Shown: positions 42,181 to 51,729, counted from the stretch's first letter. The stretch: 64,000 bases of DNA from Rhizobium sp. WYCCWR10014 (GCF_001657485.1 NZ_LXFU01000053.1:210265-274264); one strand, 5' to 3'. The notes: generated from the letters alone by a model not told the origin. Made by a program: numbers and translations.

Positions 42181-43148
42181 ACTGGTGATACCGGGAAGTG
42201 GCAGGCGGCCTGGCGGCCCGGCCCTACGGTTTCAAGAGAGGGGACGACCTCGGCACAGAGCCCTTCGGCGCGTGGACAGCGGGTTCTGAATGCGCAGCCG
42301 GAAGGCAGCGCGACAGGATTGGGCGCAGAGCCGGGGATCGGCACCAATTCGTCTTCATCCGTGTCCATGCGCGGCTGCGAAGCAAGCAATCCGACGCTGT
42401 AGGGATGGCGGGCGTCCTCGAACAGTTCAAAGACGCTTGCGGTCTCGACGACACGGCCGGCATACATGACGGCGACGCGATCGGCGAGTTCGGCAACGAC
42501 GCCGAGATCATGGGTGATGAAGATCATGCCGGCATCGCTGCGTTTGCGGATTGTCTCCAGAAGATCGACCACCTGCGCCTGGATCGTGACGTCGAGCGCT
42601 GTCGTCGGCTCGTCTGCGATGATGACATCCGGTTCCAGTGCCACGGCCATGGCGATCATGATGCGTTGGCGCATGCCGCCCGAAAACTCGTGCGGATATT
42701 GCCTGGCACGGCTTTCAGGGTCGGGAATGCCGATAGCCGTCAGGAGGTCGATCACGGCCTTTTCGACACCGCCTTTGGGAGTGCGGCGGTGGATGCGGAA
42801 CATTTCGGCGATCTGCCAACCCACGGAATAGACCGGGTTGAGCGCTGCGAGCGCATCCTGAAAGATCAGGGCGATCCGGTCGCCGCAAAGATCGCGCCGT
42901 TCGTTCCGCGAGAGCTGCAACAGCTCGACACCGTCGAAGCGGATAGACCCTTGATTGATTTCGCCCGGCGGGTTGGGAACGAGATCCATGATGGCCGATG
43001 CGGTCACCGACTTGCCGGAGCCGCTTTCGCCGAGAAGCGCCAGGACCTCTCCTCGCTCAAGCGAAAAGGAAACGCCGTTGAGCGCCAGGATGCGGCCAGC
43101 GGCCGTATCGAAACTGACCTGCAAGTCCTTGACTTCGAGAAGAGCCAT
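42177..43148 (-). CDS. Dipeptide/oligopeptide ABC transporter ATPase (DppD/OppD type)
   Basis: 323 residues. Walker A GESGSGKSV, Q-loop LIFQDALAALNPVY, signature FSGGMRQRIMIAMAV, Walker B VIIADEPTTALDVT, and the C-terminal oligo_HPY region with GCAFRTRCPRAEGLC. Its start overlaps the permease stop by one base (TGATG). Confidence 0.93.
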   Translation of the reverse strand: MALLEVKDLQVSFDTAAGRILALNGVSFSLERGEVLALLGESGSGKSVTASAIMDLVPNPPGEINQGSIRFDGVELLQLSRNERRDLCGDRIALIFQDALAALNPVYSVGWQIAEMFRIHRRTPKGGVEKAVIDLLTAIGIPDPESRARQYPHEFSGGMRQRIMIAMAVALEPDVIIADEPTTALDVTIQAQVVDLLETIRKRSDAGMIFITHDLGVVAELADRVAVMYAGRVVETASVFELFEDARHPYSVGLLASQPRMDTDEDELVPIPGSAPNPVALPSGCAFRTRCPRAEGLCAEVVPSLETVGPGRQAACHFPVSPV

Positions 43149-44065
43149 CAGCGCCTCCGGCTGACAAGACGCCAGTGCTGCGACGGGTCATTGACGATCC
43201 GGAACCAGTTGGCGAGGAGATTGAAGGACATGGTCGTGAGCATCACAGCCAGGCCGGGGAAAAAACCCAGCCACCAGGCGGATGACAGATATCCCTGGCC
43301 CTGCGCCACCATCAGACCCCAGCTCACTGCAGGCGGCTGGATACCGAGGCCGAGATAGCTCAGCCCGGATTCGAACAGCATGACCATGGCGAGATTAACC
43401 GAGGCGAGTGTCAGCATCGTGGGAGCGACGCTCGGGAGAATGTGATTGCGCAATATCCAGACAGGCCCGCCGCCAAAGACGCGTGCCGCATCAACGAAAA
43501 GCCTCTCCCGGACTTCGAGAGTTTCGGCTCTTGCGACGCGGATATAGGCAGGCATGCGGGTAACGGCGAGCACGATGATGAGGTTACCGACGCTCGGGCC
43601 GAACAGGTAGAGCCCGAAGAGCGCCACCAGCAGCGTCGGAAAACCCAGGATAATGTCGCACACTCGCATGACAAGGTTGCCGATGATGCCGCCGAAGTAA
43701 CCGGCGATCACGCCGAGCAGCGTTCCGCCGATCAGGCTCGTCAGCACGGTCACCAGCGCTATGCCAATGGTGGTCGATGCCGCCTGGATGAGGCGAACGA
43801 GAAGCGGGCGCCCGAGGGCGTCGGCGCCCAGCCACAACGTCCAGGACTGGCCGAAGTCGAAGGGCGGCAGGTTGCGCGCCTTCAGCGAAATGCGGGTTTC
43901 GCCTAGCAGCGACGATGCATCGGCAAGAATGGCAAGGACGACGATCAGCAGCCAGATTGTCGCAGCGACCGCCATCGGGTCACCCGCGAGCGCGCGCATG
44001 AACCACAGAATGCGGCGGCTTCGGCGCTCGCGGGCGGGTAGGACGTCGGCGGACGTGCTAGTCAT
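43148..44065 (-). CDS. Dipeptide-type ABC transporter permease (DppC)
   Basis: 305 residues. A cytosolic N-terminus leads to the first membrane segment (MAVAATIWLLIVVLAILADAS, about 31-51), then five more. The OppC-type core is clear: LGADALGRPLLVRLIQAASTTIGIALVTVL and the EAA-like loop ARVFGGGPVWILRNHILPSVAPTMLTL. Partner of the DppB-type permease, whose start region it overlaps (ATGA). Confidence 0.92.
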   Translation of the reverse strand: MTSTSADVLPARERRSRRILWFMRALAGDPMAVAATIWLLIVVLAILADASSLLGETRISLKARNLPPFDFGQSWTLWLGADALGRPLLVRLIQAASTTIGIALVTVLTSLIGGTLLGVIAGYFGGIIGNLVMRVCDIILGFPTLLVALFGLYLFGPSVGNLIIVLAVTRMPAYIRVARAETLEVRERLFVDAARVFGGGPVWILRNHILPSVAPTMLTLASVNLAMVMLFESGLSYLGLGIQPPAVSWGLMVAQGQGYLSSAWWLGFFPGLAVMLTTMSFNLLANWFRIVNDPSQHWRLVSRRR

Positions 44066-44982
44066 TCGACCCTCACACGCGGATCGATCGAGGCATAGAG
44101 CATGTCGACCAGGATATTGATGAAGAAGATGACGACGGCGACCGCGAAGATCGATGCCTGGACGATCGCGAAGTCGCGCTTCAGGATGCCGTCGATCAGC
44201 AGCTTGCCGATGCCGGGAAAGCCAAAAACAACCTCGACGACCCCACCGCCACCAGCGAACTGGGCGGCGAGGTCACCGGTCACGGTCACCGCGGGCAGGA
44301 GGGCATTGCGCAGTGCATGCACGAAGGTAACCCGGCCGCCGCGCGCGCCCTTGGCCCGCGCAGTCCGGACAAATGTCGCGTTCAGTGCTTCGATCATCGA
44401 GCCGCGGACGATCTGCACCAGCGTCCCGAACGGTCGGGCAAAAAGACAGGCAACCGGCAGGATCCAATAGATCGGACCGCCGAAACCCGATGTTGGCAGA
44501 ACGCGCAAGGTGACGGCAAACAGCAGGACGCCCATCAGCCCGAGCCAGAAATCCGGCACGCTGGCCGCTGCCTGCGACAGCACGTTGATGCCCCGGTCGA
44601 TCCAGCCGCCGGCATTCACAGCGGCAATCGATCCGATGATGACGGCAGCGATGAAGGCCAGGGTCAAGGCAATGGCACCGAGCGCCAGCGTATTCGGCAA
44701 CGCCTCCAGGACAACATCCATGGCCGGGCGGTTGTGCCAAAGCGACGTGCCGAAATCGAGGCTCAGCATGTCCCCGGCCCAATCGAGGAATTGCCACGGG
44801 AGGGAGCGATCGAGGCCGAGCCGGACGCGCATGGCTTCGCGGGCCGCATCCGAGGCATCGACGGGCAGGTAGAGATTGACGGGATCGCCCGTCAACCGCA
44901 CGAGGAAGAAGGCGGATGTCATCAATGCTGCAAGTGCAAGTGCCGCAAAGGCCGCACGTTTCAGGAAGTAGGTGAAGGACAT
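44062..44982 (-). CDS. Dipeptide-type ABC transporter permease (DppB)
   Basis: 306 residues. First segment at about 10-30 (FAALALAALMTSAFFLVRLTGDPVNLYLP, the DppB N-terminus). The EAA loop is TARAKGARGGRVTFVHALRNALLPAVTVTGDLAAQFAGGGGVVEVVFGFPGIGKLL. It lies 40 bases after the binding-protein gene and forms the pore with DppC. Confidence 0.92.
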   Translation of the reverse strand: MSFTYFLKRAAFAALALAALMTSAFFLVRLTGDPVNLYLPVDASDAAREAMRVRLGLDRSLPWQFLDWAGDMLSLDFGTSLWHNRPAMDVVLEALPNTLALGAIALTLAFIAAVIIGSIAAVNAGGWIDRGINVLSQAAASVPDFWLGLMGVLLFAVTLRVLPTSGFGGPIYWILPVACLFARPFGTLVQIVRGSMIEALNATFVRTARAKGARGGRVTFVHALRNALLPAVTVTGDLAAQFAGGGGVVEVVFGFPGIGKLLIDGILKRDFAIVQASIFAVAVVIFFINILVDMLYASIDPRVRVE

Positions 44983-45022
44983 CCGCTCTCCTCAAGGGAC
45001 GTTCGGCGACCAGCCTGGGCGG

Positions 45023-46543
45023 TCAGCGGTAGCTGATCGATTTAAGCTTGATCTCGTTGCCGGCCTGCACATCGGGCGTGTAGGTGACGTTCTCGGCGAC
45101 GCGGGCAATCGTGACCATGTGGAACAGCGGGACGATATTGACCGCATCGACGGCGATGTAGCTGAACGCCTCCTCGAACAGTTTCTTGCGTTCGTCGCCG
45201 GTTGCCTTCGACGCGTCGGCAATCAATGTGTCGAGCTTGGCATCGGCGATGGTCGACTGGTTGCCGTCGGTGGTAAAACGGTTCGGCAGCGTGAATACGG
45301 CGTCGCCTTCGGTGTTGTCGATCTGCGTCTGCAGGATCGACGGCTGACGTTCCTTGTCCCAAGGCTTCAGCAGCTTCTTCAGCCACGGGCTTGTTTCAAG
45401 CATTTCGAGCCGGGCATTGAAGCCGGCATCCGCGAGCATTGCCTGAATGGCTTCCAGACTTTCGGACGAATTGGGATAGATGCCGATGCGGCCGTAGATA
45501 ACGATTTCCTTGTCGACCGGCACGCCATCGGCTTTCGCTGCGGCGAGTAAGGATTTTGCTTTTTCGGGATCATACGTCCAGACGGGGATGTCGGGATTGA
45601 AGCCGAAGACGGACGGCGGCACCGCCTGCATCGCCTTTTGCGCATCCTGGTGGAAGATGGTGCCGACAAGGCCGTCCCGGTCGATCGCAAGATTAAGGGC
45701 CTCACGCACGCGTTTGTCGTTGAGCGGCGGAATTTCTGCGTCGATCCTCAGCAGCGAGGTTTCGGCGTTCGGGAAGGCATGATCCTGTTCCGTGGTGCCG
45801 TCCTGGGGCGCTATTTCATATGCGATCTGTGCTTCACCGGTGGCGACCATCGCCGCGCGAACAGCGGATTCGGCGCGCCAGATCATGGTCGCGTTCTTGA
45901 TCGCCGGCTTGTCGCCCCAATAGCCGTCATAGGCCACGAGGTCGACCGATTGCCCGGGCGTCCACGCTGCAAGCTTGTAAGGTCCGGTTCCAGCCGGGGA
46001 GCGCGACTTGCCGTCGTTCGGGGTCGCCGGCGAACCGATGTCCACGGCGGACATCTTGTTCGGCAGGATCGGCTCGACGATATCAGTTTTGATGAGGAGG
46101 GTCGTCGGGTTCACCGCTTCTGCATTGAACTTGACGCCCTTCAGCGTTGCAAGTCCGACTTCGCAGGCCAGTGCCGGATCCTGCGCCCGCTTGAGAGCGG
46201 CAACGACTGCATTGGCATCGAACGCCTTGCCGTCGTGGAAGGTGACGTCGTCGCGGAGCTTGAATTCCCAGGTCAGCTCGTCCACTTGCCGCCAGCCGGT
46301 GGCAAGGCTCGGGACGACCGATCCGTCGGCCGGGCTCAGATTGACCAGCGCTTCCGTGATGTTGTTGTGCAGAATGCGAGAGTTGCCCGAAAGGTCGGTA
46401 TCACAGGGATCGAGCGACTTCGGTTCGTCGGTCACCACCACCGTCAGCTTATCCGAGGCAGCGTCGGCGCGAATTGCGCTGCCCGGAGCCAGCAGAAATG
46501 CCAGTCCGATGCTCAGCGCACCAATTGCCTTCATCGTCTTCAT
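45023..46543 (-). CDS. Dipeptide/oligopeptide-type ABC substrate-binding protein (SBP_bac_5)
   Basis: 506 residues from ATG 46543, with GGAGGAGGGA 5 bases upstream. Signal peptide ends near ADAASD (about 29). SBP_bac_5 landmarks: VVTDEPKSLDPCDTDLSGNSRILHNNITEALV, TWEFKLRDDVTFHDGKAFDANAVVAALKR, GTGPYKLAAWTPGQSVDLVAYDGYWGDKPAI and RVREALNLAIDRDGLV. First gene of the operon, divergent from the IclR gene. Members bind peptides, glutathione, nickel complexes or sugars; the ligand here cannot be read. The IclR and the RraA-like neighbour suggest an acid or aromatic-related compound. Confidence 0.9.
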   Translation of the reverse strand: MKTMKAIGALSIGLAFLLAPGSAIRADAASDKLTVVVTDEPKSLDPCDTDLSGNSRILHNNITEALVNLSPADGSVVPSLATGWRQVDELTWEFKLRDDVTFHDGKAFDANAVVAALKRAQDPALACEVGLATLKGVKFNAEAVNPTTLLIKTDIVEPILPNKMSAVDIGSPATPNDGKSRSPAGTGPYKLAAWTPGQSVDLVAYDGYWGDKPAIKNATMIWRAESAVRAAMVATGEAQIAYEIAPQDGTTEQDHAFPNAETSLLRIDAEIPPLNDKRVREALNLAIDRDGLVGTIFHQDAQKAMQAVPPSVFGFNPDIPVWTYDPEKAKSLLAAAKADGVPVDKEIVIYGRIGIYPNSSESLEAIQAMLADAGFNARLEMLETSPWLKKLLKPWDKERQPSILQTQIDNTEGDAVFTLPNRFTTDGNQSTIADAKLDTLIADASKATGDERKKLFEEAFSYIAVDAVNIVPLFHMVTIARVAENVTYTPDVQAGNEIKLKSISYR

Positions 46544-46668
46544 GAATCCCTCCTCCGGGTCCAAATGAGCGGCATCCCGTCCATCGCAGTGCCGTCTTGT
46601 GAAAACCATCCGGTTGCGCACCGCCTCGGCGGGTATCCAAATGGCTTTACTTCCTCCGCCAAGCGCGT

Positions 46669-46686
46669 AGTGTCAAATGTGACACT
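46669..46686. promoter_or_regulatory. Probable IclR operator
   Basis: Perfect 7-bp arms AGTGTCA and TGACACT around AATG, in the 213-base gap between the dipeptide-type ABC operon and the IclR gene. Position and symmetry fit an IclR site shared by both directions. Confidence 0.65.
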
Positions 46687-46756
46687 CACACCACCGAGCA
46701 TGCTCGCTCAGTCCGGCGAAGTCAATATTATAACTCTCATCTGGAATTCAAAGTTC

Positions 46757-47542
46757 ATGATTGAACCAAAACATGGATCACCCGTCGTCGAGAAGACCGC
46801 CCACCTGCTTGAGGCAGTCGCCGATGCGAAGACGGGAATTTCCCTGGCCGCGCTGGTTGATCAGCTTGGAGTTCCCCGTTCGACCGTTTATCGGATCCTC
46901 AATTCATTGGCCGCGCACGGGCTTGTGGCGCGGGTGAATGGTGGAGCTTCCTACGAATTGGGGCCAAAATTCGTCGAGCTTGCGCGGCGTATCTCGCCCG
47001 GCGCCGACAGGGCAACGGTGATCGAGGCGGCAAGGCCGATCCTGACGGCAGCGGCTGACCGCATTTTCGAATCCTTCAGACTGGCTGCGCCTGAAGGCAA
47101 CGAGATGATGACGATATTTGCGGCCTCCAGTCCCGGCGATTATTCGCTTTTCATCAAGGTCGGCAGCCGGTCGCGTAAACATGTCGGCGCCGCCGGCAAG
47201 CTCGCCCTTGCCTATTCGGACTACGGTGACATCGAGTCTTATTGCAGCGGCGGACTGGAGTCGAAGACGCCATACACGATTACCGATCCGGAGGCGCTGA
47301 AGGAAGCACTCGTTGAAATTCGGCGCAATGGATGCGCCGAGGACAATCAGGAATCCAACCTTGGCCTCCGGGCCTTTGCCGCGCCCGTCTTCGATTCCGA
47401 AGGTCGACTCGTCGCGACGATTAGCGTCCCGTTTATTGGTGAAGCGACGCCGGACAGGGCGCGCGCAATCAAGCGCGAGGTCGTGGAGAGTGCTGCCATC
47501 TTGACAAAGGCGATCAACGGGAAGCAACCTTTATCCAAATAA
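46757..47542 (+). CDS. IclR-family transcriptional regulator
   Basis: 261 residues from ATG 46757. The open frame extends much further left, but that part is antisense to the binding-protein gene. IclR winged HTH (about 8-68: SPVVEKTAHLLEAVADAKTGISLAALVDQLGVPRSTVYRILNSLAAHGLVARVNGGASYELGPKF). The effector domain covers about 85-255 (GKLALAY, NQESNLGLRAFAAPVFDSEGRLVATISVPF). It should control the divergent ABC operon and probably the RraA-like gene 70 bases downstream. Confidence 0.92.
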   Translation: MIEPKHGSPVVEKTAHLLEAVADAKTGISLAALVDQLGVPRSTVYRILNSLAAHGLVARVNGGASYELGPKFVELARRISPGADRATVIEAARPILTAAADRIFESFRLAAPEGNEMMTIFAASSPGDYSLFIKVGSRSRKHVGAAGKLALAYSDYGDIESYCSGGLESKTPYTITDPEALKEALVEIRRNGCAEDNQESNLGLRAFAAPVFDSEGRLVATISVPFIGEATPDRARAIKREVVESAAILTKAINGKQPLSK

Positions 47543-47612
47543 GAAACATCAAATTCTTTATTGAACTATCTTCTCGTTATGCTAGAGCTTCCACCGGACA
47601 AGGGAGGATCTC

Positions 47613-48350
47613 ATGACGGCTTTGGACCCATCAGTTTACGCAAAGCTTTTGCGGACGAATTCTGCAAGTCTCAGCACTCTGTTGCTGAAGCGCGGCCTCA
47701 AGAACACCGCGGTTCGCGGCGTCCAGCCGCTGACAAGCGCCGGCAAGCCGATGATCGGCCCTGCCGTCACCGTACGTTACATTCCCGCCCGGGAGGATAT
47801 CGACGGTTCGACTTACAGTTCGGATTCATCCAATCAGCAGCGCAAGGCCATCGATACGATCCCTGACGGCCATGTTCTCGTCTTCGATTGCCGTTCATTG
47901 GCGGAAGTCGCCGGCATCGGCGCCATGCTCGCCCGTCGCCTCGTCTATCGTGGCGCCGCCGGTCTCGTGCTCGACGGCGGCGTCCGCGATACGGCCGATA
48001 TCGCGCAGCTGGGACTCCCGACCTACTGCATGGGACCGGCAGCGCCGGCAAACCTGGTTGCCCACCATGCCTCAGACATGAACCAGCCAATTGCCTGCGG
48101 CGGCGTCGCGGTTTATCCCGATGACATCATCTTTGGCGACAGCGAAGCGGTGATCGTTATTCCGCGGGAATATGTCGATGACATTGCCGAAGAAGCTGTC
48201 GCGATGGAGGAGCAGGAAGAGTTTCTCAAGCTCGAAATCGAGTCAGGCAAATCGACCTTGGGCGTATACCCGCCAAACCAGGAGACCCTGGAACGTTATG
48301 AGGCCTGGCGCCAAGCGAGATTGCTGAAAAGTTCCATCATCGCCTCCTAG
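47613..48350 (+). CDS. RraA-family protein, possible HMG/CHA aldolase
   Basis: 245 residues, GGGAGGA before the ATG. The RraA/aldolase-II fold signature is present: IPDGHVLVFDCRSLAEVAGIGAMLARRLVYRGAAGLVLDGGVRDTADIAQLGLPTY, with Arg and Asp of GGVRD matching the catalytic positions of 4-hydroxy-4-methyl-2-oxoglutarate/4-carboxy-4-hydroxy-2-oxoadipate (HMG/CHA) aldolases. It lacks a second enzyme domain. True RraA regulators of RNase E share the fold, but an aldolase role fits the nearby LigI and LigJ, whose product CHA needs such an enzyme, especially as the LigK gene at 53172 is broken. It lies directly after iclR on the same strand. Confidence 0.8.
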   Translation: MTALDPSVYAKLLRTNSASLSTLLLKRGLKNTAVRGVQPLTSAGKPMIGPAVTVRYIPAREDIDGSTYSSDSSNQQRKAIDTIPDGHVLVFDCRSLAEVAGIGAMLARRLVYRGAAGLVLDGGVRDTADIAQLGLPTYCMGPAAPANLVAHHASDMNQPIACGGVAVYPDDIIFGDSEAVIVIPREYVDDIAEEAVAMEEQEEFLKLEIESGKSTLGVYPPNQETLERYEAWRQARLLKSSIIAS

Positions 48351-48509
48351 AACAGGATGAAGCCCGAGCCCGTCGCTGAAGACGGCGACCGAAAAGATCG
48401 TCAGCCGCAGCGGCGGGATGATCGCGAAGTGGATGAGTGGGCTGCCGGATCGGCTGGCGGCGCGATGCGGCCGGCTGAGGCACGGGAAGGCTGGCGGACG
48501 CGTTACGAT

Positions 48510-49532
48510 CTATTGCCGCGCGATGCCCGCATCCTTTATGACCTTTGACCACTTGTCGATATCAGCCTTCAGCCGATCGCCGATTTCTTGCGGCGTGCTG
48601 GAACGGGCCTCGACGCCGAGATCCGCGAACCGCTTCTTGACGTCGGGGTCGCCAAGAACCTCGACGAGCGCCGTGTTCAGTTTGTTCACGACGGCCTGAG
48701 GTGTGCCTGCGGGGGCGAAGATGCCGTTCCAGGATGTGACATCGAACCCCTTTACCCCTTCTTCCTGGGCCGTCGGAACGTCCGGCAAGAGGATAGAACG
48801 GGCCGAGCCAGATGATGCTATCGCAACAGCCTGGTTCTGCTGAAGTGCCGCCTTTAGCGCCGTCTGGCTATCGATTATCAGGTCAAGCTCCCCACCGAGA
48901 AGGGCAACTTGTAGATCCGGCGTGCCCTTGTAGGGAACGATCGTGAGGTCCACTCCGGCCGTCGATTTGAAGAGTTCGGCCGCAAGGTTCTGGCTGCTCC
49001 CGACATTAATCGTCCCGACATTGAGCGCGCCCGGGTTTGCGCGGGCTGCTTCGAGAATATCCTTGAGGGATTTGAATTTACCATCCGCCTTGGTCACGAA
49101 TACGAAGTCGAAATAGGCGAGGCTGGATACCGGAACGAAATCGGCGACGGGATCGAACTGCAGGTTTTTGAACAACGGAACGCTGACTGCGGTTCCGTTC
49201 GACAGCAGTGCAAGCGTATATCCGTCTGGCTCCCCATTCAGTGCCACCCGTGCGGCGACCGATCCTCCCGCGCCAGGCTGATTCAGGATGACGATCTGTT
49301 TCCCAAGCTTTTTGCCGAGAGAATCCGCAACGATGCGCGCAGTGATGTCGGCAATTCCACCAGGGCCGAAGGGAATGACAAGACTGATCTCGCGGCTCGG
49401 ATAGTCGTCCTCCTGCGCCGGTGCTTCCACCGCCATCGCGAGTCCTAGAACGAGCGCCGGGATTATCGATTTCATCAATGTTACGATCCGCCGGGATGGC
49501 GTGCTCACTCGTTGTCCTATGCTCATGTTCAT
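48510..49532 (-). CDS. Tripartite tricarboxylate transporter receptor (TctC/Bug family)
   Basis: 340 residues, AGGAGGAG just before ATG 49532. A long N-terminus precedes the signal peptide (MKSIIPALVLGLAMAVEAPAQ, about 20-40). TctC landmarks: YPSREISLVIPFGPGGIADITARIVA, KQIVILNQPGAGGSVAARVALNGEPDGYTL, and the aspartate-rich pocket PYKGTPDLQVALLGGELDLII. It is an extracytoplasmic receptor for carboxylates. No TctA/TctB membrane genes are visible, so it depends on a system elsewhere or acts as a sensor. It is downstream of ligI on the same strand, which suggests an aromatic-derived di- or tricarboxylate as ligand. Confidence 0.88.
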   Translation of the reverse strand: MNMSIGQRVSTPSRRIVTLMKSIIPALVLGLAMAVEAPAQEDDYPSREISLVIPFGPGGIADITARIVADSLGKKLGKQIVILNQPGAGGSVAARVALNGEPDGYTLALLSNGTAVSVPLFKNLQFDPVADFVPVSSLAYFDFVFVTKADGKFKSLKDILEAARANPGALNVGTINVGSSQNLAAELFKSTAGVDLTIVPYKGTPDLQVALLGGELDLIIDSQTALKAALQQNQAVAIASSGSARSILLPDVPTAQEEGVKGFDVTSWNGIFAPAGTPQAVVNKLNTALVEVLGDPDVKKRFADLGVEARSSTPQEIGDRLKADIDKWSKVIKDAGIARQ

Positions 49533-49663
49533 AATCTCCTCCTCTTGATAGATGCCGATGCACGCAGCGATGTCCGCACGACCGATGCATGAATGCGTTG
49601 CGCATCCAGATCGGCGCCCTCCACCTGCGTGAAATGCGTCGCCCAGCCATCCCCGAAGGCGGG

Positions 49664-50551
49664 TTACCGCCAGTAGAGCCGCATAGGATTGTCAACCAGC
49701 AGCTTGCGCTGAAGCTCCTCGGACGGCGCGATGCGCGGGATGATGTCCACCAGCACGCCGTCGTCAGGCATATGGTCCTTCATGTTGGGATGCGGCCAAT
49801 CGGTGCCCCACAGAACACGCCCCGGGAAGCGCTCGACCAGCGTCCGCGCAAACGGAACGACGTCGTCGTAGTTCGGTGGGCCTGATCGCGACAATCGCTC
49901 CGGGCAGCTCACCTTGCTGACGACATTTTCATGCTCTGTCATGAAGCGGATGAAGCGGCCGAACTGCGGGCCATCGACAGGCTGGGAGACATCCGGCCGG
50001 CCCATGTGGTCGACCACGACGGTCGTCGGCAGCGAGGTGAAGAAGTCCCAGCGCTCCTCGAGATCGGCCGCCTCGAAATAGATCACCACCTGCCAGCCAA
50101 GCGGTGCGATACGGTCGATGATCGCACGATAATAGGCATCCGGTTTCGGGTCGACCAGGCGGCGAACGAAGTTGAAGCGCACGCCGCGCACGCCTGCGTC
50201 ATGCAGATCGGCGAGCTCCCGGTTCGTCACCGTGTCGCGCACCGTCGCGATCCCGCGAGCACGATCGCCGGCCGCATGCAGCGCATCGACCAGGGCACGA
50301 TTGTCGGCGCCGTGGCATGTCGCTTGGACGATGACGTTGCGCTCGAATCCGAGAAAATCACGCAAGGAGAACAGTTGCTCTTTGCCGGCATCGCAGGGTG
50401 TATATTTCCTCTCGGGCGCATAGGGAAACACATCCCCAGGCCCGAAGACATGGCAATGCGCATCGACTGCACCCGACGGCGGAACGTAGCGCGGTTTGCT
50501 CGGGTCGGGATGATAGCGGAGCCAATCGGGATCCATCTGGAAATTGGCCAT
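49664..50551 (-). CDS. ligI: 2-pyrone-4,6-dicarboxylate hydrolase (LigI)
   Basis: 295 residues from ATG 50551; GTG 50554 is possible. The sequence follows LigI closely: PPSGAVDAHCHVFGPGDVFPYAPERKYTP, LGFERNVIVQATCHGADN, GVRGVRFNFVRRLVDPKPD, VVIYFEAADLEE, VVVDHMGRPDVSQ, RVLWGTDWPHPNMKDHMPDDGVLVDIIPRIAPS and DNPMRLYW. LigI hydrolyses the pyrone lactone to 4-oxalomesaconate and works without a metal; the Asp of GTDWPHPN is its general-base position. It overlaps ligJ by one base (TGATG), a common pairing in protocatechuate 4,5-cleavage clusters. Confidence 0.92.
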   Translation of the reverse strand: MANFQMDPDWLRYHPDPSKPRYVPPSGAVDAHCHVFGPGDVFPYAPERKYTPCDAGKEQLFSLRDFLGFERNVIVQATCHGADNRALVDALHAAGDRARGIATVRDTVTNRELADLHDAGVRGVRFNFVRRLVDPKPDAYYRAIIDRIAPLGWQVVIYFEAADLEERWDFFTSLPTTVVVDHMGRPDVSQPVDGPQFGRFIRFMTEHENVVSKVSCPERLSRSGPPNYDDVVPFARTLVERFPGRVLWGTDWPHPNMKDHMPDDGVLVDIIPRIAPSEELQRKLLVDNPMRLYWR

Positions 50552-51573
50552 CACAGCCCCCGTGCCTTGAGCTGTTCATCGAGACGCGGATAAACGCGGC
50601 GCGTGTTGAGTTCGAACACCTTCCGCTTGTCCTCATCGGATATCGTCAGAGCTTCGATATAGCGCTTGGTGTCGTCGAAATAGTGCCCCGTCTGCGGGTC
50701 GATCCCGCGCACTGCGCCAACCATTTCCGATCCGAACAGGATGTTTTCCACATCGATCACCTCGAACAACAGGTCGATGCCCGGCTGATGATAGACGCAG
50801 GTATCGAAATAGACGTTGTTCATCACGTGCTCGGCCAGCGGCGGCCGCTTCAGCATGTCGGACAGGCCGCGATAACGGCCCCAGTGATAGGGAACGGCTC
50901 CGCCTCCATGCGGAATGATGAACCGCAGCGAGGGGAAATCCCCAAACAGGTCGCCCTCGACGAATTGCATGAAGGCAATGGTGTCTGCGGCAATGTAATA
51001 GGCGCCGGTCGCATGCATCGCACAATTGCAACTGCCGGAAACGTGGATCATCGCGGGAACGTCGAGTTCCACCATCTTTTCGAAGAAGGGGTACCAGGCG
51101 CGATCGGTGAGCGGCGGCGAATCGAACTTGCCGCCGGAAGGATCGGGATTGAGATTGCAGCCGACGAAGCCGAGTTCGTTGACGCAGCGCTCCAGCTCAT
51201 CGATCGCGTTGGCGATCGAGACTCCAGGGGATTGCGGCAATTGGCAAACGCCCACGAAAGTCTCGGGATAGAGATCGATCACGCGCTTGATCAGATCGTT
51301 GGAACGGCGCGCCCAGACCTTTGCCACCAATTCTCCGCCGATATGCGGCGCCATCGCCGAAGCTCGAGGCGAGAAAATGGTCATGTCGGCGCCGCGCTCG
51401 CGCAGCAGCCGCAGCTGATTGGCCTCGATGGTCTCGCGGATCTCGTCGTCGGAGATGTCTGGATAGGCGGGATCGATATCGCCGCCCGATTTGATGGCGG
51501 CCTCCTGTCGTGCTCGCCATTCGCCATGGAGCGCAGGGGCCGTGGTATAGTGGCCGTGGCAGTCGATGATCAT
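50551..51573 (-). CDS. ligJ: 4-oxalomesaconate hydratase (LigJ)
   Basis: 340 residues. Matches LigJ from end to end: MIIDCHGHYTTAP (metal HxH), TIFSPRASAMAPHIGG, VGCNLNPDPSGGKF, SPPLTDRAWYPFFEKMVELDVPAMIHVSGSCN, ADTIAFMQFVEGDLFGDFPSLRFIIPHGGGAVPYHWGRYRGL, NNVYFDTCVYHQPGIDLL and LFGSEMVGAVRGIDP. Amidohydrolase-superfamily zinc enzyme that adds water to 4-oxalomesaconate, giving 4-carboxy-4-hydroxy-2-oxoadipate (CHA). Shares a transcript with ligI and lies after the LysR gene with a 242-base gap. Confidence 0.94.
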   Translation of the reverse strand: MIIDCHGHYTTAPALHGEWRARQEAAIKSGGDIDPAYPDISDDEIRETIEANQLRLLRERGADMTIFSPRASAMAPHIGGELVAKVWARRSNDLIKRVIDLYPETFVGVCQLPQSPGVSIANAIDELERCVNELGFVGCNLNPDPSGGKFDSPPLTDRAWYPFFEKMVELDVPAMIHVSGSCNCAMHATGAYYIAADTIAFMQFVEGDLFGDFPSLRFIIPHGGGAVPYHWGRYRGLSDMLKRPPLAEHVMNNVYFDTCVYHQPGIDLLFEVIDVENILFGSEMVGAVRGIDPQTGHYFDDTKRYIEALTISDEDKRKVFELNTRRVYPRLDEQLKARGL

Positions 51574-51729
51574 ATCTTTGAGGTTCCTGTAGCGGCAAAG
51601 ATGCGTTCGCCTCGGCAGCCAATCCAGCGGGCGAAGCGGAAAGCATGGGGAGCCAGCCGGCGGTAGCGCGGCTTAGCCCCTGGACCGGCATTCGGTCGAG
51701 GTCGCAACCGGCGCGGGCGCCAGCCCCTA

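Noticed and set aside
48351..48509. Minus-strand stretch after tctC reading LIHFAIIPPLRLTIFSVAVFSDGLGLHP
   Set aside because: Might be a leftover of a membrane component, but it is short and without a reliable family match.
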